A stretch of 64,000 nt of DNA from Astropecten irregularis (taxonomy: Eukaryota; Echinodermata; Asteroidea; Paxillosida; Astropectinidae): contig OZ020257.1 of the NCBI GenBank assembly GCA_963971285.1, forward strand, positions 16,134,602 through 16,198,601, in the 5' to 3' direction. Both the position numbers and the translations under genes were made by a program. The notes beneath the pieces were generated by a model. The model was not told the DNA's origin. It saw nothing but the letters and a program-made list of their open reading frames with translations, and did not search any database. Shown piece after piece: positions 11,075-23,558 of the stretch (the first letter of the stretch is position 1; every line of letters starts with the position of its first letter).

Positions 11075-14000
11075 CAAGCATTTCATAAATTTCAAGTCGT
11101 TTTTTGGTTGATGAGCGGTTTGTGGCAGTTCATTACTTGTATTCAAGCTAAATTGATATAGTAGATCGACATTTAACACCAGTTTAATTCCGTTATTGTT
11201 AATTATAATATGCGCGCTCGAAATTTTCAAATTCCCTTACCACATACATATACAAATATGATACTCGTACTAACTTTGAAAAAAGATGTTGGAAAAAACA
11301 AGCAAGTCACTTGTGTCATTGTTTTAAGAGGTAAAAGACGTGATTGGATATAAGGGCGGAGCTGTAGCTCTTGTCCAAGAATCTGTTGCGTATCTTACTA
11401 ACATAGTTACTCCCTTTGCAGAGTAATACACTGAACGTAGCCAATCCTCTTACGCGCTTACATCGACATAAGCAGATGATCCAATTTCACCGCATCATGT
11501 CCCGCCAGATTCCACACCAATAGCAGAATGATACTAATTCGCTTCCCTCGGTCGCTATGGCAACGGAGGCCGAGAGGAAATTTGGTTTATTATCTTTTTT
11601 TGTGTGTCTGGTTCGATCTCCAGTCTTAACTATTTTATGACGTGCGTCATAGTTTCTCTCACGACGAAACGTAATCACGTTTTTTGAAGATGAAAGAAAA
11701 TTGAGTTATCGGGTTTTCTTTTTATCAGGCTTTATAAGCTTCATGGTCTTCATAAGTTCTCATCTATTGCACGCCCCGCCCTTATTTGTTCCAAAATGGG
11801 GCGTGGCTTACTGTCTGTATCGAAAGTTGCACTGATCACACATGTATATTATTTATGTAATTATCGATTGTAAATACCAATATAAATCATATCAAGAAAT
11901 ATGAATATGTTTGTAAATATAAAATATTAAACTTAAAAGCTCAAGTGATCTGATAAATGCTGTATGATAAAGAGCAACTCTTCGATATAAAAGTTGGAAA
12001 TTTCACCCAACACTGGTCGAAGTAACAACTGGTAACAAATTGGTCAGTAATTACTCAATGTTTGGGGGGTTTGGGGTGAAAATATCGGGGCTTCGAATTC
12101 GACAAGTGTAGTTGAACATCAAATGACCAAAAATCATAATTGATTGTAAACCAATTTTGTAAAGCACTGGATTTGTTGCCCAATATATTTAACAGTTAAT
12201 AACTGTAGTGTGTACATAATACGAAGAGTTTAATTTGTGATTAATGTAATGGTGTCATTGTTATAACGAGTATTTTCTTTGTGTTAGACTGGTGTAAATG
12301 TAGGATATGATCTTTTGAAGTGCAACCCGTTTCACATTTTGCTTCACTTTCTGCAATTTCCAATCCCGGCTGACCGTCTTTTGACCCGGAATCCGAAAAT
12401 AAAGCATACAGATTTTCTCCAAGCCAGCCAAATTATTACCTTTTTGCCCAGTCGTGTTGTTTGGTTTGTGGTGTTGAGATTATTATTGTTGCCTGACATG
12501 TAGACCAACACTTCACATTTTTCTGCGCCGCCACTTGAATCTAAAAAGAAAAAACTAGTTTCGATTTTTGAAGCAAGGAGCATTGCATGGCGCGTGTGTA
12601 GCATCGCTTATGAGGTTCCGAGTATGCACGCGGTGCATCCTTGTCAATTCGTAGAAAACTTGAGCAGTTTTTCCGCAGGTTAAATGTGTTAATTATTTTT
12701 TTTTTAAATATAAAGAATTGGAAAAAAGACATATGTCATTGATTGAATGATGACGGTTATACTATAATCACAATCCGTTAGTTTGATTATTTTGTTAGGA
12801 TGCGTTCATACCATTGGACATGACCTGTCTATTGAACCATAATACAATTCTGTTTTAGTGCGTATGTAGAATATGTGAAGGGTATTCGTCAAAGGGGACA
12901 ATGTCAGTTGGGTGAATTGTTATTAAAAGCCAATAAATAGACTGTGAAGAATGGCGGTTGACTAAAAACATGATGGTCTTTTGTTCTTGTCTTTGTTAAT
13001 GAAGAATTTCTAATTTGAAATGTTTAGCTGCTGGAGCAGGAATGCGTGATTAAAATATGATTAATTATGATTTTGTCGACCTTGTTATTAAAACAATGCA
13101 CATCAGAAATCGTATGCTTTTATAACTTATTAACACTAATTGCTTAACATCTATATGAAATATCGAGCTAATCGGTACGTGTGAGCGAGCTAACGCTTAC
13201 CCTGGTAAGCATTTGTGCTTCTATATTAAGCAGAGTATCGCTTTGATACAGTTAAGCAGCTCCGTGAAAGTGGCGTGAGACACTATACGATCCCACGTAT
13301 TTCTATATACATCATTATTTGCAAGGCCATGCGCCTGTGTGTACTTGCAAGTTTGACATTATTTTGCCTTTCAATATTCATTATCACAACCAGATATAGA
13401 CAAATACTTTGTATTGCATATAATTACGTACTATATATGTAACATATAGCCTGAGTGTTATGTGCGAATTCAGGAATGTGTATATTTGTGTCAAATGTAA
13501 GATTAAAAATCCCACACCAAGCAAAACTATACTGTGTTGAATGGCATTACTTGTGACATATATGCATCGTGGTACAAAAATACACCTCAATGCGGACTGG
13601 TTTGTAAAAAAAGGGAAAAGAAAATGTCCCTGTGCCATATTGCAATGATATAAAGTACGGTGACCCTACCATGCCTCGTACTTTCCTCAAAATATCCTCT
13701 GTGTATGCATTTACCTACCGATTTGGCCGTTAATTAAAATCGCCATTTGAAGTGATTTTGTGGTGCTTTGCGACATTTTACTGCCTTTACCAATGATTTT
13801 TTTAAATTGAAAATGTCGTGTAACTAAATTGTTTTGCCAATTAAATAAACAAGCGTGCTTTCATTGTGCCACACTGTGGCAAGCCGATGACGGTTATAGA
13901 ATGCACTTAATATAACGTTCGGCGTAATGGAATTTGCATCGTTAATTCTCAACGAGTTATTCAATTTTATAGTTCATCGGCACTCCGTTTCACCCCACGG

Positions 14001-14250
14001 GCAAAATCAACAAAATGTTTGTTGGAATTCTCCCGTATAGGATGCCCCTTATATATATATACCCTGAATTGCTTGAGGCTTTTAGCTTCGTATGCAGTTA
14101 ATAATCTCAGGATTGTTTCCCCCTTTTTTCCCCCTGTATTGTCATTTTGGTTTAAAGGTGAGTCGTTTTGTGACATCCCCGGGTTTGAAAACTGACAAAA
14201 ATGAGTGGAACAATTTAAAACAAAACAAAATAACAAGATCTTGTTTTGCT
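11075..14250. other. Intergenic, AT-rich
   Basis: About 3.2 kb with no supported gene. I checked open frames on both strands (11487-11678, 12344-12604, 13384-13638, 13967-14236). None has domain-like content or a splice or promoter context. Confidence 0.4.
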
Positions 14251-14366
14251 AAGAGTTAGGATGGCCTGACGCGTTTCGATCTTTATTTTAGGATCTTTAT
14301 CGAAGACCGTCCAAAAATAGAGAGAAAGATCCTGCTAGGATCGAAACGCGTCAAGCTCTCGTAAAT
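14251..14366 (+). repeat. GATCGAAACGCGTC-type repeat, copy 2 (inverted duplication)
   Basis: 14251-14308 matches the reverse complement of 11022-11074 (GAGTTAGG, CCTGACGCGTTTCGATC, TTTATCGAAGAC). A second inverted half follows at 14325-14366 (GATCCTGCTAGGATCGAAAC then GCGTCAAGC), making the unit palindromic with arms of about 20 bp. Confidence 0.6.
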
Positions 14367-15510
14367 CCAACCAAAAACAAGATAACATCAGAAACTTGAA
14401 AACCAACGAAGGCCCCAAACCACGCAAACAATAAACAATACAAAACAAAGATTGGGAAGAAGAAAGGGAGAATTTCCTTGGCTTAAGTTTTTTGGTAAAT
14501 TAGCTGAAAATGGAATTATGTTTTAACCCTAAATGAGGACTTGTTCGTCAGTTGTCCAAGATTTCAAAAAAAAATTAATTAACAAAATGTCTAACCCAGA
14601 TCTATCAAGTTTGGATTTAATTACACCCTTAAAACTGTCAGAAATGTCATTTGCGTATAGATATAGATCAATTTACTATTATTTGTTCATATTTTAGTGA
14701 CATTCACTCAAAAGCGCAAAACTGCTATACAATTCAAACAAAATGAGCCCAATGTGTCACATAAACCTCCGTTTTGTCTGGATTATATAGGGCAGAATAT
14801 TGAAACGGACTCGTGTACGGAAACCTCCATGCGCACTAGGCTCCTACACGTTGATATTATGACATTCAACCATGCATATAGTCTGATATGGTACCACCCA
14901 TGATGCCAGTGCAGATCCTACAAACCTAGTAATTTCAACCGAATTCAATTATAATTATCACACGGCACTGCGAGGATCTAAAAAGGAGCTATCATGATGA
15001 AACACGACACTGATAGTGATGCTAATTATCGCTCTGTCTGTTTAAATACATGACTATCCAGGGTATTAGAATTAACAAATACCTGTTTAAAATTGTCATC
15101 ATGTAATAAATGATAATTACTTAATGGGGTATTATGGAGACACGTTAACGTCTGTAAGTTGACATTAGGGAGGCATCGGGACTTAGGGGGACATTTCGAT
15201 GTCTCCCATTAATACCAACTACCTTTTAAAGACATATTTTTGCCGTCCATATTTTTAATATAAGACAGAAAATGCTCTCAATATGAACATATGTCAATTT
15301 CAAGTTCATTGGTTTGGAGAATGTTTAGAAATAGGTAAGTAAAGTTTGTGCACGACCCTATGGGAAAGTCTCCCTAAGGCCCCATTCTTGGTTTTCTAGA
15401 ATATCAAAAAGACCGATTACATTTTAGCACGCTAAATGTAATCCTTTAGGGGATTAGGGTCAAATTCCTGCTTAATCTCCAGCTTGCAGTTAAGTGGTTG
15501 TAACCAAATC
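14367..15510. other. Intergenic, nothing recognised
   Basis: AT-rich DNA without supported features. Confidence 0.4.
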
Positions 15511-15746
15511 AAGGGCCAGTTTCATGGAGCTGCTAAGCACAATAAAATGCTTAGCACAAAAATGGCTCGCCCAATAAAACAAACCACCATTGAAAATTCG
15601 ATTTGATATTCATGGTCAGCGACCAACAGTCAAAGAACAATTGCTAGTGATACACAACACTTGGACATTTTATTGTTAATCCTGTTTTTATTAAGGCATG
15701 CTTACCGATTTGTTTTTGTGCTAAGCAGCTGTATGAAATTGGCCCC
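15511..15746 (+). mobile_element. MITE family B copy
   Basis: A 236 bp element. The left end AGGGCCAGTTTCATGGAGCT and right end GCAGCTGTATGAAATTGGCC form about 25 bp inverted repeats. The inner subterminal repeat GCTAAGCA also pairs. The interior carries AATTCGATTTGATATTCATG. Confidence 0.8.
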
Positions 15747-16300
15747 TGACTTAATACTTCAATCTGCAGTATCCATCTCTTGCTTGTAAAAGTGCTGAGA
15801 AATTTCCCAGCCCATTAGGGAAAGCAGCTCAATTTATCATATATACACATAACGTGCAACTCACCTATAGGCCTACCTGTAACATTATATATTTTATAGA
15901 CAAATTTGAGACGCATAAATAACTGCACAAAAGGGAAGCCGATCCTTTGTCTGTTTTTGAAATTCGTAAGAGATATCACATGGTTCTGAGTTCAATATTG
16001 TACGTGATTTTAACAATACCCTTAGCCGTGTATAAGGCACGTATACATTGAATACGTATTCACTTATTCTCAAATTATCCAATTCATAATTTGATTGTGT
16101 TTTACCTTGACAGTCTGAAATTTAATGATCAAAAAAGACAGGAAGGTATAGAATGTAAAATGGCAGCTGTGTAATAACAGTGAAACAGACAATAGTCGGC
16201 GATAATTCTTCAATTATGGCAATAACGACATCGGCGGCCGCAGACCGATAATGTCCACAGCACATAGAACACACACAGTCAAAGTCAGGTTGTGATGCAC
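15747..16300. other. Intergenic, nothing recognised
   Basis: No supported gene. The frame at 15894-16082 is short and AT-driven. Confidence 0.4.
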
Positions 16301-16674
16301 TTTAAAGGTAGTATCATACTTTGTTTTTTGTCAAAGAAGAGCAGATTCATGGTAAAAAAAAATATGTATCAAGGAAGATACAGTCACAGTCATCTGTGAA
16401 ATTTTCAGTCTCATACGGTGCCCACTTTTTGAGGAGATCGTAAAAACGGCCACAGTATTTCTTAAGTATTTTCTCTTTTATTTTTTGATCTTTTAAAAGA
16501 TCAAAAAGATTTTCGGTCGTTGTTTTACTAATTTCTGGAAAAATACACCATTTCAGGCGGAACAATTTTAACGGTAGGATTCTATTAGCATCATCTTCAT
16601 ACCCTGTAAGTTATACGTAAATCTGTGAACATTTCTGTTTTGGTTTCTTACCAAAGTATGATACTACCTTTAAA
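16301..16674 (+). mobile_element. MITE family A copy, well preserved
   Basis: Left end TTTAAAGGTAGTATCATACT, right end AAAGTATGATACTACCTTTA: almost perfect 24 bp inverted repeats. This is the best copy in the window from which to define the family ends. The interior carries GGAAGATACAGTCACAGTCA and ATTTTTTGATCTTTTAAAAG. Confidence 0.85.
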
Positions 16675-17744
16675 ACTGATACATCATAGTGCGATCACGG
16701 CACAATCCAAAGTAACGAATCTCCGTAAACAGCGTTTATTTCCTCGTTTGTCCCAGTGATATAAGGGATCTTACACTCTCCTGTCGAAAGGGCTTTTGGG
16801 ATGTTGCTATGGCCACTAGTATTGGCAATGTGTTTACTTTGGAGAAAATCAAATAATAAATCACTCTCATTGGGACAAGTCCCTTTTTTTGCGTGGAGCG
16901 TGATTTAAAGCGCCTAGCTGCCGAGTAACGCACTTTGACCAGGCTGTAAAAGTACGCATCTTGTTGTATACACATTTATCACCTCGGTATTTTTTTTACT
17001 CCCTTACAAACAAGAATTTCAAATACTTAATATTTCATCGGTTTCCGAGTACGAGAGTGTGGAATAGGTTGTTCTCTATAATAACCCGTGTTGTAGCTGC
17101 CGTGTGTATGTTACCCCGTTCCCTCGGTGATGGCATGCTTGTGTGACGCATAGTACCATGGTTTTTTATTCGCCCTCGACTAAATTCATTTAATTTACCC
17201 GCAGCGTGTCGAAAATTGCACTCCATCATTTCACCGTTTTTTTTAAATTCCCCTTTTCATTTCTAGGGGGATAATTGCTTTATTTTCTTGTTCACGTATC
17301 TTGTGTGCATGTGGGAAAAGGTCCGTGCCTCTTTTTGAAGTTAAAAGAGGGGAAAAGGAACAAGGAGTGTTGATGGAGACGATTTTTCCAAGTAAATTAA
17401 ATTGGTTTTGATTATGAAATGCGTTGATGTTAACGCTATATACGTCTGTCTGCTCACGAAGAGGTCAGGGCATTTCTGCATGACTGGACTTTCATTAAAA
17501 ATACCTCTCTGTCACATTCAATCTAGTTTGATTGGAGCTGTGCAAATCGTATATTTATTGATGTTTCCTCCTTGGTTTTTTTTTATAGGAAAGAATCACT
17601 GTGCATGTTCTTGATTTTTGCAGTTTTGCAGCTCTGCTGTATTTAATAGGTTTATGTGATTCTAATAGGTTCCCATTCCAAGAAGAGTTCCTTGCTAAGA
17701 AGTGATATTGTTAGACTCATCTCTTATAATGTCGCTTAGCATCT
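16675..17744. other. Intergenic
   Basis: No supported gene. A strong 3'-splice-like tract ends at 17588 and is followed by about 39 open codons. The composition is AT-rich and no partner exon is evident. Confidence 0.35.
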
Positions 17745-17990
17745 GGGGCCAATTTCACGGAGCTGCTAAGCAGAACAAAATTGCTTAGCACTAAACTGTA
17801 TTGCCCAATAAAACAAACCAGCATTCAAAATTCCATTTGATATTCACGGTCAGCGAACAACAGCTTAAGAACAATCACAAGTGATACACAATACATGGAA
17901 ATGTGGTTGTTTAGCCTGTATTTATTTAAAAAAAAATAAATCATGGTTAGCGAATTTTAGTGTGCTAAGCAGGGATTTGAAATTGCCCCC
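17745..17990 (+). mobile_element. MITE family B copy
   Basis: Left end GGGGCCAATTTCACGGAGCT, right end GCAGGGATTTGAAATTGCCC. The interior contains AATTCCATTTGATATTCACG and AACAATCACAAGTGATACAC. No coding capacity. Confidence 0.8.
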
Positions 17991-18552
17991 TGCTGTGTTT
18001 TGTACCATTTCGTTTTATAATTGCCAAGTTCCATTTAATCCTTACTTAATATCCAAATATGTATAAGGTTTTGCTCTTTGTTGCTCCTTCACCTTTTTCC
18101 TCAACACTGGTATCGTGAAGTCTCGTTGAGATCTCGTCTTAACCTCCATGTCACCTCTAGACCGACGCCTTTCCTTTCTTTACATTCTCGTCGTTTCCCG
18201 TCCCATTCTGGAGCCATGGCTCATTCTGTAGCTTTCAGTCTGGTTCCGGATGCCTAATTGGGTTTGACAGGTCTTGCGTCTGTCTCCTCCCACCTTATAT
18301 ACACGTCATGTTTGTAGTCGTCTCTACTAATGCCGCTGTCGCATCCACCTGTTCTGCTGTCCTCAAATTGTCTGGTCTAGACTCATCTTGGCAGCTTAAA
18401 CTTATTAAGTCAGATCTTCTCTCTGCTAGTGTTTTTATGTCTCCCTTTCATGCTCTTCGCAATTATTGTTTGGCGAGCCTACACATTTGAGGGAACAGTA
18501 CAGCCTTGCTGTAGGCTGCTATTCATTACGAAACAAGGACAGTAGAAGCAAG

Positions 18553-18713
18553 ACCAGCAACAGCAGCAGCAGCAGCAGCAACAACAACCTCGACAGCAGC
18601 AACAGCAGCAGCAGCAGCAACATCACCATTAGCAGCAATTACAGCAGCAGCAACAACAACAGCAGTAACAGCAATTACAGCAGCATCAACAATAAAAAGC
18701 ACCAGCAGCAATT

Positions 18714-18746
<33 letters not shown>

Positions 18747-18963
18747 GCAGAAGCAGCAACAACAACATCGACAGCAGCAACAACAGCAGCAGCAGCAAAT
18801 ACAGCAGCAGCAACAACATCGGCAGCAAATACAGCAGCAGCAACAATGATAGCATCAGCAATAACAGCAGCAGCAGCAGCAATACACAGCATCAGCAACA
18901 GCAACAGCAGCAGCAGCAATTACCGCAGCAACAACAACATCAACAGAAGCAGCACTTACAGCA
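18553..18963 (+). repeat. CAG/CAA trinucleotide microsatellite
   Basis: About 410 bp of interrupted (CAG/CAA)n with occasional ATT, CAT and GAC variants. All the open frames on it are low-complexity readings of the repeat: poly-Gln/Asn/Ser on plus, poly-Ala/Val on minus. It can form slipped hairpins. Confidence 0.9.
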
Positions 18964-19340
18964 ACAGCCAGAGCAAGAGAAACAGTAACAACACCAACAT
19001 CAGCAAAGAAAAATCAAGAGGCAGATTAACCGACAACAAAGTCAGAGTCATTTTCCCCACTCCAATCCAGAAAAGTGCATCTTTCCAAAGATATCAGTTG
19101 TTTGCGGTCTACACATCTTCACCATTAACCATTCAATCGACTTAAATCACAGGTCAAGTACACCTTTGCTGGTTCTTAATATACTTCAGTGTCGAGGTTA
19201 GTATAAGTAGACAACATGTCTGAAAGAGACACGTACATAGCGTTGTGTTGGGGGAAGGGAAGAGATGTAAGAGAAGACACTGAAATTGATTAATTGCGTG
19301 AGGGCTTTAAGGACGGCACCGATGTAGGCTTACACCGGTT
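18964..19340. other. Intergenic
   Basis: Flank of the microsatellite, leading into a CpG-richer island at about 19.3-19.6 kb. Nothing else is recognised. Confidence 0.4.
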
Positions 19341-19547
19341 ACAAATTCCGCGTGATCGGTGAGCGAAATCCGGACGTAACCACTGCGGGCCCCCGGCCGG
19401 CCGACCGTCGGAAAATTTCAGCCGATTACCAATACTGGAGATCTCGATTTAGAAGAAAGGATACACGCGTTCTACCTCGTGGGTGTACGGTCGCTACTGA
19501 CTGGCAGCGGGGAATATACCGGCCCCAAATCCACGGGCCGGCCGTGT

Positions 19548-19694
19548 ATGGGTGACGGCGAGGGGGCCAGCGACTCAGAGTACCGATCGATGCTGCTAGG
19601 CGATTTATGTTCGTATATACTGGATGAGTTTATACAGGAATTGCTAAGTATACGTCATATAAGCGCTCGTGGGTTTTTTTTAGGGGCAAAGTAA
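19548..19694 (+). CDS. Candidate first coding exon of an unrecognised gene
   Basis: The ATG at 19548 sits in a CpG-rich island (about 19320-19600) and opens a 48-codon frame to a stop at 19692. It starts MGDGEGASDSEYRSMLLGDL and continues with an amphipathic, helix-like stretch. Third positions are GC-rich over the first 25 codons, unlike surrounding DNA. A possible donor (AA|GTATAC) lies at 19648, which would give an exon of about 100 bp joined to an exon further right. I do not recognise the protein. The frame is also open upstream of the ATG to 19479, so an earlier start is possible. This may be chance; no partner exon has been proved. Confidence 0.25.
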   Translation: MGDGEGASDSEYRSMLLGDLCSYILDEFIQELLSIRHISARGFFLGAK

Positions 19695-19951
19695 TGGGAT
19701 GGGATTTTTGTTTCGTCAAGGCTTGCGTGCATTTTGATGGCGTCACGGCACACACGAGAAAATGTGTTCACTATTTTAGCAACAAGGTTGACTGAGTCTT
19801 GAGTCATTGTATTTATAAGTTGTATACTTTAAACTCGTATGTCGTAATGACAATAATGTACTTCAAGAAGACGATAGAATATCGATAAAATATTGAAACA
19901 TAAATGTCCTCAACATTTAAGATTTACAAATCTAAATCAATGTTTCTGAAC

Positions 19952-20109
19952 GATGAATATAAAATGAACACAGATAATTGACGATTGGGGACACCACAAA
20001 CACAGCTATAGGGCCGCCTGGGTTGCTCAGTTGAAAATAGTGCCGGTACGGTATTGCGGAGGTCGCTGATTCGAATCCCGCTCTGGTCAATTTGTTCACT
20101 TTTCAATGA
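19952..20109 (+). mobile_element. tRNA-core inverted-repeat element, copy 1
   Basis: The core at about 20011-20088 resembles a tRNA: an A-box-like TTGCTCAGTTGA, an anticodon-arm-like block, and the B box GATTCGAATCC inside a T-arm. It is flanked by TGAACACAGATAATTGAC on the left and TCAATTTGTTCACTTTTCAA on the right, which are approximate inverted repeats of each other. The same arrangement recurs at 43227-43366, showing that the flanks belong to the element. Confidence 0.6.
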
Positions 20110-20244
20110 TATTAAAAAGATCATAACATTAATCAGAGACTGTGATTGTGAATTTTTTTTAACTATGTCAACTATCTGTGACGGCACGTTGGTGAGACCA
20201 TTCGGCTGGCACCGCTCATGCTCCTTTTCTGTTAACCATGTTTA

Positions 20245-20694
<450 letters not shown>

Positions 20695-21828
20695 TGGGTC
20701 GGAATCAGTGTAAAAGGTACTTGATGTGTTTTTATACCAGTGATAGAGGTGGAGGGCCGTTTGATATACCTATTGATAATGACATTAATCGGAGCAGGTA
20801 TTAATGGCGCCAAATTATGTCATCCTTTCTCTTCAATCTAGAATAATATAAGTACATGTATTTCTAGTTCTATTTGTATGTAGCAGGACGAGGAATGGAC
20901 ACACAAACCTGTGTGCTGAATAACACAGTGCTCACAGCCACTCTGGGTCCTAACTTTGCTTTTAATGTACACTTAATCAAGAACAAGCGCCTTCATTTTC
21001 GGCAGCAAATGGTGCTCCTAAAATCATGAAAAGAGCTGCCATTCAGAAAAGCAGTGGATGTATCATACATCAGAGTTCCCATTATACGTTTCGTTCATTT
21101 GGAAGAGTCGTGTAATGTGTCTATTATGGTTAATATATTACATTATACAAATCATGACTGTGTGTGTATACTTCCGTGTAAATACAGTATATAGGCCTAT
21201 AGGCAAACGATATGTTGTAACAAAGAAGAGTGTATAATGATTTATATACCAGCCCGGAAACACTATTTTGAATTCAAGCCTCGGTTTGATTGCACTGCTT
21301 CGAATGCAGGATGGATGCACCGTGAATAAGGCCTTTGGCAGCTCGAGTTTGGACGTCTCTTGTTTTCTTCAAATCTTCAAAATTCTTCACGTTCGTACCG
21401 CGACCCTGTGCCCCCTCCGGCACAAGAAAAGCCAATAATAACTTTTGACTCTTAATTTTGTTTATCGACCCGCGCGCGACCTGTTATCGCAAACATCTTC
21501 GGGAACATTTCGTGATGTCGCAAATTTCTACCGCAAATATCTCGGCAAATATTTGTTCGTGGTGATGTCGCAAATATAAAAAAGGCAAGATTCATTGCAT
21601 ACTTTGTACTTGTAGCATGCTCAGCATGTTTGTACTTGGTTAATTTTGCAATAAGCTAGAGGGTCTTTACATAGTCTTGACTCCAGTCTGTGTTAACCAT
21701 GAACAAACAATCTCCTACGGTGTAGTATGCACCATAGTGTAGTGTACAATATTTGAACTTGTTTTCCACTTATAACTTAAATGTTGAAGCCATGATGACG
21801 CGCGGCAGCCATGTTAAGAAGATAAAAA
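20695..21828. other. Intergenic, nothing recognised
   Basis: No supported feature. The sequence is ordinary AT-rich DNA. Confidence 0.4.
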
Positions 21829-22042
21829 CGTAGAAACGTATGGAACGCAACTATCTTCGGTGGCTTAGATTTGTTGCCTCGCTAATCTCATTATTCAATT
21901 TGTCATTTCTGTCATTATTTTTGCGAATTTTAACGTTCGGTTTGTCATTTACATTATGTTTGCCAAATTTAAGATTATGATGGAATTACCGAAGCAAACA
22001 ATCTAAGCCACCGAAAGATAGCTACGGCGTTCCATAGAAACG
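21829..22042. mobile_element. Inverted-repeat element (family E), single copy
   Basis: About 214 bp with arms of 45-50 bp. Left TATCTTCGGTGGCTTAGATT is answered on the right by AATCTAAGCCACCGAAAGAT. The outer GAAACGTATGGAACGC pairs with GGCGTTCCATAGAAACG. The interior has GTCATTTCTGTCATTATTTT-type direct repeats. No coding capacity. Confidence 0.7.
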
Positions 22043-23315
22043 GATTTGTGACGACTTCTTCGCCGTTTAAAAATGGCGCCGCGAATGACGTATCCACGAG
22101 CAGTCATTGCGTCATCTAGTTTTCTTATTACGACTGGAACGTGTGCACCAAAAACACGATATTCAATTATTTCCCCACTGATTTCACAGAACATAAACGG
22201 CTCTCTTAAATACACATTCAGGTGAAGAACACCGGTGCCCGAATTCTTTTAAAGACCTTCTTTCCATTTATGACCAAAAAAGAGTCTCCCAAATCTGAGA
22301 CGCAATGTTGGCGTCAGGTATAATTTCAGACTGAAAGCGTGCACAATGAAGTGTGCAGCATCACGCACGATCTACAAATTCCCAGTTAATTTCGGTCACG
22401 TCGTTGAATAGAAATCCGCGATCACATTTCCCCGCGCGTGCGTTCTGCGATTTCGATTCCACGCCTTGAATAAATATAACACTCTACCGCAGAACAATGC
22501 GATAGATATTAGCAACATTAGTATCTCATTTAACCTTTCTTGTTTTGTTTTTCGAAGCGTGGGTGTGTATTATTACAGTGCTAAGCCGAATGACGACCCA
22601 GATTCAGACCGTTGATTTAGACAAACTGCTCACACTACTCCTTAAATCTATACATGCTTACTCAAGCCAGCGGCAATTGCAAATATTTACGTCCGGTAGA
22701 CACAATGGGAGCCTCAACACCTTCCCATCTTCGATTTTACCTCCAACAATTGAATCCGAATGTTGTTTTTTTTCTTTTTCGTCATCTCTTCTTCTTCTTT
22801 TTAAAAGTTAATTTCTGAAAACCCCGTTCTTTCAGGAGAAAAGGTAAATTGAGTGGGGGTTGGGTGTTGGGTTTCGGTGGTGAGAAAATTGCACTTGATA
22901 AAGCAATAATGTCGGGCCGTATATCGTCGATCGGGGACGGCGTACGTGGGAGCGCAGCACGGTGTTGGTGTCTGATGAACGGGGGTGGGTCTGGCTTCCC
23001 AAGAGGGGGAACGGTCTCTCATGTATAGACCCTATGCTACCTTCGCACGGTACCACGTAGCTCGTCTTCCATTACCGGACTCGGTCCCTCTGTCATAAAC
23101 GTATAAATACGAGTGGCTTCGGAACGGTATTTGCGCCTTATTTTCCGTGAGAATTCATTTCCAAGTACTACAGAGGTATTAATGAAATACAAACACGGAA
23201 GGTCGGTGTGTATAAGGCATATGCCTTCGGGATGAATTCCAACTGCACAAAACGAAACGAACTTGAAGATTTTTAAAATGCAATGGACAAAGTCTGTTGT
23301 ACCGTTTTTTTCTCA
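22043..23315. other. Intergenic
   Basis: A weakly CpG-rich stretch at 22.9-23.05 kb has short overlapping frames on the minus strand with no domain. Nothing is recognised. Confidence 0.4.
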
Positions 23316-23558
23316 GGGGCCAATTTCATAGAGCTGCTTAAGCACAACATTTGCTTAAGCATGAAAAGTCTTCCTTTAACAAACATGATTACCAACCAAA
23401 ATTTCATGTGATAATTACTGCTTTTAAGATGTATTCGGCTATTGTTTGCTACGCATAAAATTCACAAGGAGTTTTGGCTGGAATACTGATTTTATATATC
23501 AAGGTCTTTGGTGCTTAAGCAAAGTTGGGTGCTTAAGCAGCTCTATGAAATTGACCCC
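23316..23558 (+). mobile_element. MITE family B copy with the best-preserved ends
   Basis: Left GGGGCCAATTTCATAGAGCT and right AGCAGCTCTATGAAATTGAC then CCC form near-perfect inverted repeats of about 28 bp, followed inside by a second inverted motif, GCTTAAGCA. The interior is more diverged than in the 15.5 and 17.7 kb copies. Confidence 0.8.

Noticed and set aside
17589-17710. 39 open codons after a strong acceptor-like tract
   Set aside because: AT-rich codons, no donor or partner exon and no recognisable sequence; probably intergenic chance.
18466-18849. Long plus-strand frame encoding Gln/Asn/Ser runs, with Ala/Val-rich frames on minus
   Set aside because: It is the CAG/CAA microsatellite read in different frames; no non-repeat domain or gene signals flank it.
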